Origin: Chloroflexota bacterium
GTDB lineage: Bacteria > Chloroflexota > Anaerolineae > B4-G1
Direction: 5' to 3'
Length of the DNA: 7,464 nucleotides
Assembly (NCBI GenBank): GCA_003648085.1
Contig: QMOC01000120.1
Coordinates: forward strand, 1 to 7,464
Part shown: positions 5,660 through 7,464 of the stretch, one piece after another
Layout of the letters: each line of letters starts with the position of its first letter
Numbering within the stretch: the stretch's first letter is position 1
Made by a program: the position numbers and the translations under genes
The notes under the pieces: model-generated
What the model saw: the letters and a program-made list of their open reading frames with translations, nothing else
Told to the model about the DNA's origin: nothing
Databases searched by the model: none

Positions 5660-6428
5660 TCAGAAAGGTGGGGTTGGCAAGACTACCACGGCGGTAAACG
5701 TGGGGGCCTACCTGGCGGAGTGGGGGCAGCGCGTTCTGGTGGTGGATATTGACCCCCAGGCTAACGCCACCTCCTCCCTGGGGATAGATAAGCGTGCCGT
5801 GCCGCTCTCCACATACGATCTGCTGGTGCGCGGGGTCTCGTTAAGCCGCGTCATGCAACTCACCGGCCGGGTGCGGCTCGATCTGGCCCCTGCTTCGCCC
5901 GCGCTGGCCGGCGCGACGGTGGAACTGGTCAGCCTGCCGCAGAGGGAATCTCGCTTGCGCCAGGCGCTGGCGGTGCTGAACACGGACGAAGAGCAGGGCA
6001 AGCGGTACGATTACGTGTTGATTGATTGCCCACCCAGCCTGGGCATTCTGACGGTGAACGGGTTGACGGCTGCCACCGATGGAGTGATCATCCCTGTGCA
6101 GTGTGAGTACCTGGCGCTGGAGGGTCTCTCGCAATTGGTGCGCGCGATTGAGTTGGTGCGCCGTGCCCTCAACCCAAAGTTGCGGCTGCGGGGATTGGTG
6201 ATGACGATGTACGACGCTCGCACCAATCTCTCACGGCAGGTCGTCGAAGAGGTGCGGCGGCACTTCCCCGGCCGGGTCTTTAACACCATCATCCCGCGCA
6301 GTGTGCGCCTGAGCGAAGCGCCCAGTTACGGCGAGCCCATCATATCCTACGCGCCTCATTCGGCGGGTGCGCTGGCCTATGCGGCACTGACGCGGGAGTT
6401 GCTGGCAGGTGATGGACGTTACCGTTAA
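5634..6428 (+). CDS. parA: Chromosome-partitioning ATPase ParA (Soj)
   Basis: A 264-residue chromosomal-type ParA, a DNA-binding ATPase that works with ParB-parS complexes to segregate origin regions. The deviant Walker A box KGGVGKTT is at 11-18 with both signature lysines (K11, K16). Walker A' is VVDIDPQ (36-42), and Walker B is VLIDCPP (128-134) with D131. There is no N-terminal helix-turn-helix domain, so it belongs to the short, non-autorepressing class. PRSVRLSEAPSYGEPI (221-236) is typical of Soj proteins. The ATG at 5634 lies inside the end of the kinase gene, with GGAG at 5621-5624. parB follows after 37 bases. Confidence 0.97.
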   Translation: MPIIYALANQKGGVGKTTTAVNVGAYLAEWGQRVLVVDIDPQANATSSLGIDKRAVPLSTYDLLVRGVSLSRVMQLTGRVRLDLAPASPALAGATVELVSLPQRESRLRQALAVLNTDEEQGKRYDYVLIDCPPSLGILTVNGLTAATDGVIIPVQCEYLALEGLSQLVRAIELVRRALNPKLRLRGLVMTMYDARTNLSRQVVEEVRRHFPGRVFNTIIPRSVRLSEAPSYGEPIISYAPHSAGALAYAALTRELLAGDGRYR

Positions 6429-6429
6429 G

Positions 6430-6461
6430 GGTGCGGTTACCGCACCTCCACCGTTGAGGTG
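6430..6461 (+). promoter_or_regulatory. Mutually exclusive hairpins in the parB leader, one covering the ribosome binding site
   Basis: GGTGCGG (6430-6436) and CCGCACC (6440-6446) form a perfect seven-pair stem with a TTA loop. CACCTC (6443-6448) and GAGGTG (6456-6461) form a perfect six-pair stem with a seven-base loop. The two stems share 6443-6446, so they compete. The second one buries the parB Shine-Dalgarno sequence GAGGTGA (6456-6462). The first one would free it. This is the geometry of a translational switch or of ParA:ParB ratio control, but regulation has not been shown. Confidence 0.5.
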
Positions 6462-6465
6462 AGAG

Positions 6466-7323
6466 ATGTCACCACGCAAGAGGGGACTGGGCAAGGGCCT
6501 GGAGGCGCTGATTCCTCTCGCCGAGGAAGAGGCAGCGGCACAGGGTGTGGTTGAAGTGCCTCTCGCTTCTATCACGCCCAACCCCCATCAACCCCGTGCG
6601 CCGATCCGTGATCAGGATCTGGTGGAACTGGCCGCTTCCATCGAGGAACACGGGATCATCCAGCCGCTCGTCGTCACCAGAGCACCTGATGGGTATCAAC
6701 TGATCGCCGGCGAGCGGCGCTGGCGTGCGGCGCGGCTGGCCGGATTACCCACGGTTCCTGTCATAGTGAAGGATGTGGCCCCCAGCGAGATGTTGGAACT
6801 GGCGCTGGTGGAGAATCTCCAGCGGGCCGACCTGAACCCGCTGGAGGAAGCGATGGCCTACCGCCAGTTGACCGAGGAGTTCGGGCTGACGCAGGAGCAG
6901 GTGGCACGGCGGGTGGGCAAGAGCCGGGTAGCGGTCTCCAACACGCTACGGCTGCTGAAAGCGGCGCGTCCTGTGCAAGAGGCGCTGCTGGCGGGAAAAA
7001 TCAGTGAGGGGCACGCCCGTGCGCTTTTGGGTCTGGAGCGGGCCGAGGCGCAGGAAGCCGCGCTCAAGGCGGTCCTGAGACGGGGGCTGAACGTGCGGCA
7101 GACGGAGGAGTTGGTGCGGCGCTTGCTCGGCCTGCGGGAGGAGCAGCGGCCTGCCCATGCGCCCTCGCCGGAGACGCGGGCGCTGGAGTCCCGCTTCCGC
7201 GAGGCGCTGGGCACGAAAGTGAGCCTCACGCGCAGCGGCGAGGGAGGACGCATCGTGATTTACTTCTACTCCGAGGAAGAGTTGAATGCGCTCTATGAGC
7301 GCATCGTCGGGAGCGGGGAGTAA
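6466..7323 (+). CDS. parB: Chromosome-partitioning CTPase ParB (Spo0J)
   Basis: A 285-residue ParB that binds parS sites, clamps onto and spreads along DNA using CTP, and stimulates ParA. The basic N-terminus [12 protein letters not shown] (6-17) is the typical ParA-activating peptide. The N-terminal nuclease-fold/CTPase domain carries NPHQPR (39-44), [12 protein letters not shown] (82-93) and [14 protein letters not shown] (116-129), all intact. A helix-turn-helix for parS recognition lies at about 141-163 ([20 protein letters not shown] at 141-160). The C-terminal dimerisation domain covers about 235-285. The ATG at 6466 is preceded by GAGGTGA at 6456-6462, within a hairpin. It is the last gene of the + strand run. 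No consensus parS site is seen in the window. Confidence 0.97.
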   Translation: MSPRKRGLGKGLEALIPLAEEEAAAQGVVEVPLASITPNPHQPRAPIRDQDLVELAASIEEHGIIQPLVVTRAPDGYQLIAGERRWRAARLAGLPTVPVIVKDVAPSEMLELALVENLQRADLNPLEEAMAYRQLTEEFGLTQEQVARRVGKSRVAVSNTLRLLKAARPVQEALLAGKISEGHARALLGLERAEAQEAALKAVLRRGLNVRQTEELVRRLLGLREEQRPAHAPSPETRALESRFREALGTKVSLTRSGEGGRIVIYFYSEEELNALYERIVGSGE

Positions 7324-7332
7324 TTGATCAGC

Positions 7333-7411
7333 GGACGTCCGGCTTCAGCCGGAAAATCCCCGCTGAAGCGGGGCCTCCGGCCTTTTCTCCCCACGAATTT
7401 TAGCCAGACTC
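7333..7411 (-). repeat. Palindromic intergenic element, copy 2 (inverted, one end missing)
   Basis: The reverse complement of the element after the propeller gene: 7339-7411 is identical to the complement of 2933-3005 over 73 bases, and the match extends to 7333 with one mismatch (T7338). It keeps both core hairpins (7339-7352 and 7358-7373) and the terminal sequence ATTTTAGCCA (7397-7406). The opposite terminal inverted repeat is absent: the bases next to the parB stop, 7324-7332, do not match it. On the + strand a GC-rich hairpin is followed by CCTCCGGCCTTTTC, so the copy may also help end parB transcription. Confidence 0.88.
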
Positions 7412-7430
7412 GGAGTAATTTTCGGCTTCG

Positions 7431-7464
7431 TCAATACTCCACCCGCACGCCCTTCAGCCGTTCC
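7431..7464 (-). CDS. Possible 3' end of a convergent gene (partial)
   Basis: Read on the minus strand, the last 34 bases give an open frame ending in ERLKGVRVEY and a TGA stop at 7433-7431. This looks like a normal protein C-terminus, and a convergent gene would explain why the palindromic element sits between it and parB. The evidence is only ten codons long. A second minus-strand frame is also open here and runs on into the repeat, so the call is weak and no family can be named. Confidence 0.3.
   Translation of the reverse strand, partial: ERLKGVRVEY

Overview
The window reads as a housekeeping block of a high-GC bacterial chromosome, of the kind normally found close to the replication origin. 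All nine complete genes lie on the + strand: a DUF554 membrane protein, rpmH, rnpA, yidD, a beta-propeller lipoprotein, yidC, khpB (jag), a PfkB-family sugar/nucleoside kinase, parA (soj) and parB (spo0J). The gene set, a short YidC without a large periplasmic domain, and the kinase fused by overlap to parA suggest a Chloroflexota (Anaerolineae-like) genome. That taxonomic guess is inference from layout and protein style, not from a search. No dnaA, dnaN, mnmE/mnmG or cluster of DnaA boxes is visible, so the origin itself is not in the window.

Layout. Positions 22-753 hold DUF554. A near-consensus housekeeping promoter (810-838) then drives rpmH and rnpA, which encode ribosomal protein L34 and the protein subunit of RNase P. 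A 135-base spacer (1441-1575) made of heptamer and inverted repeats separates rnpA from yidD. yidD abuts a TTG-started gene for a lipoprotein with eight PQQ-type beta-propeller motifs. An 89-bp palindromic intergenic element (copy 1) follows, then yidC and khpB. A second structured spacer precedes the PfkB kinase, which overlaps parA by 26 bp; parB follows after 37 bp holding two mutually exclusive hairpins. A second, inverted and one-end-truncated copy of the palindromic element lies after parB. The last 34 bases may be the 3' end of a convergent gene.

How it works together. RnpA matures tRNAs, L34 is part of the large ribosomal subunit, YidD and YidC insert membrane proteins, and KhpB is an RNA-binding protein often encoded next to yidC. 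ParA and ParB segregate the origin region. The propeller lipoprotein sits where an accessory factor for YidC could be encoded, but no such role is proven.

No clearly new defence or mobile system is present. The most notable signals are non-coding: the inverted pair of palindromic elements with 73 bp of perfect identity bracketing yidC-khpB-pfkB-parA-parB, the parB leader hairpins, and the structured pfkB leader. On the protein side, L34 carries an unusual 21-residue C-terminal extension.
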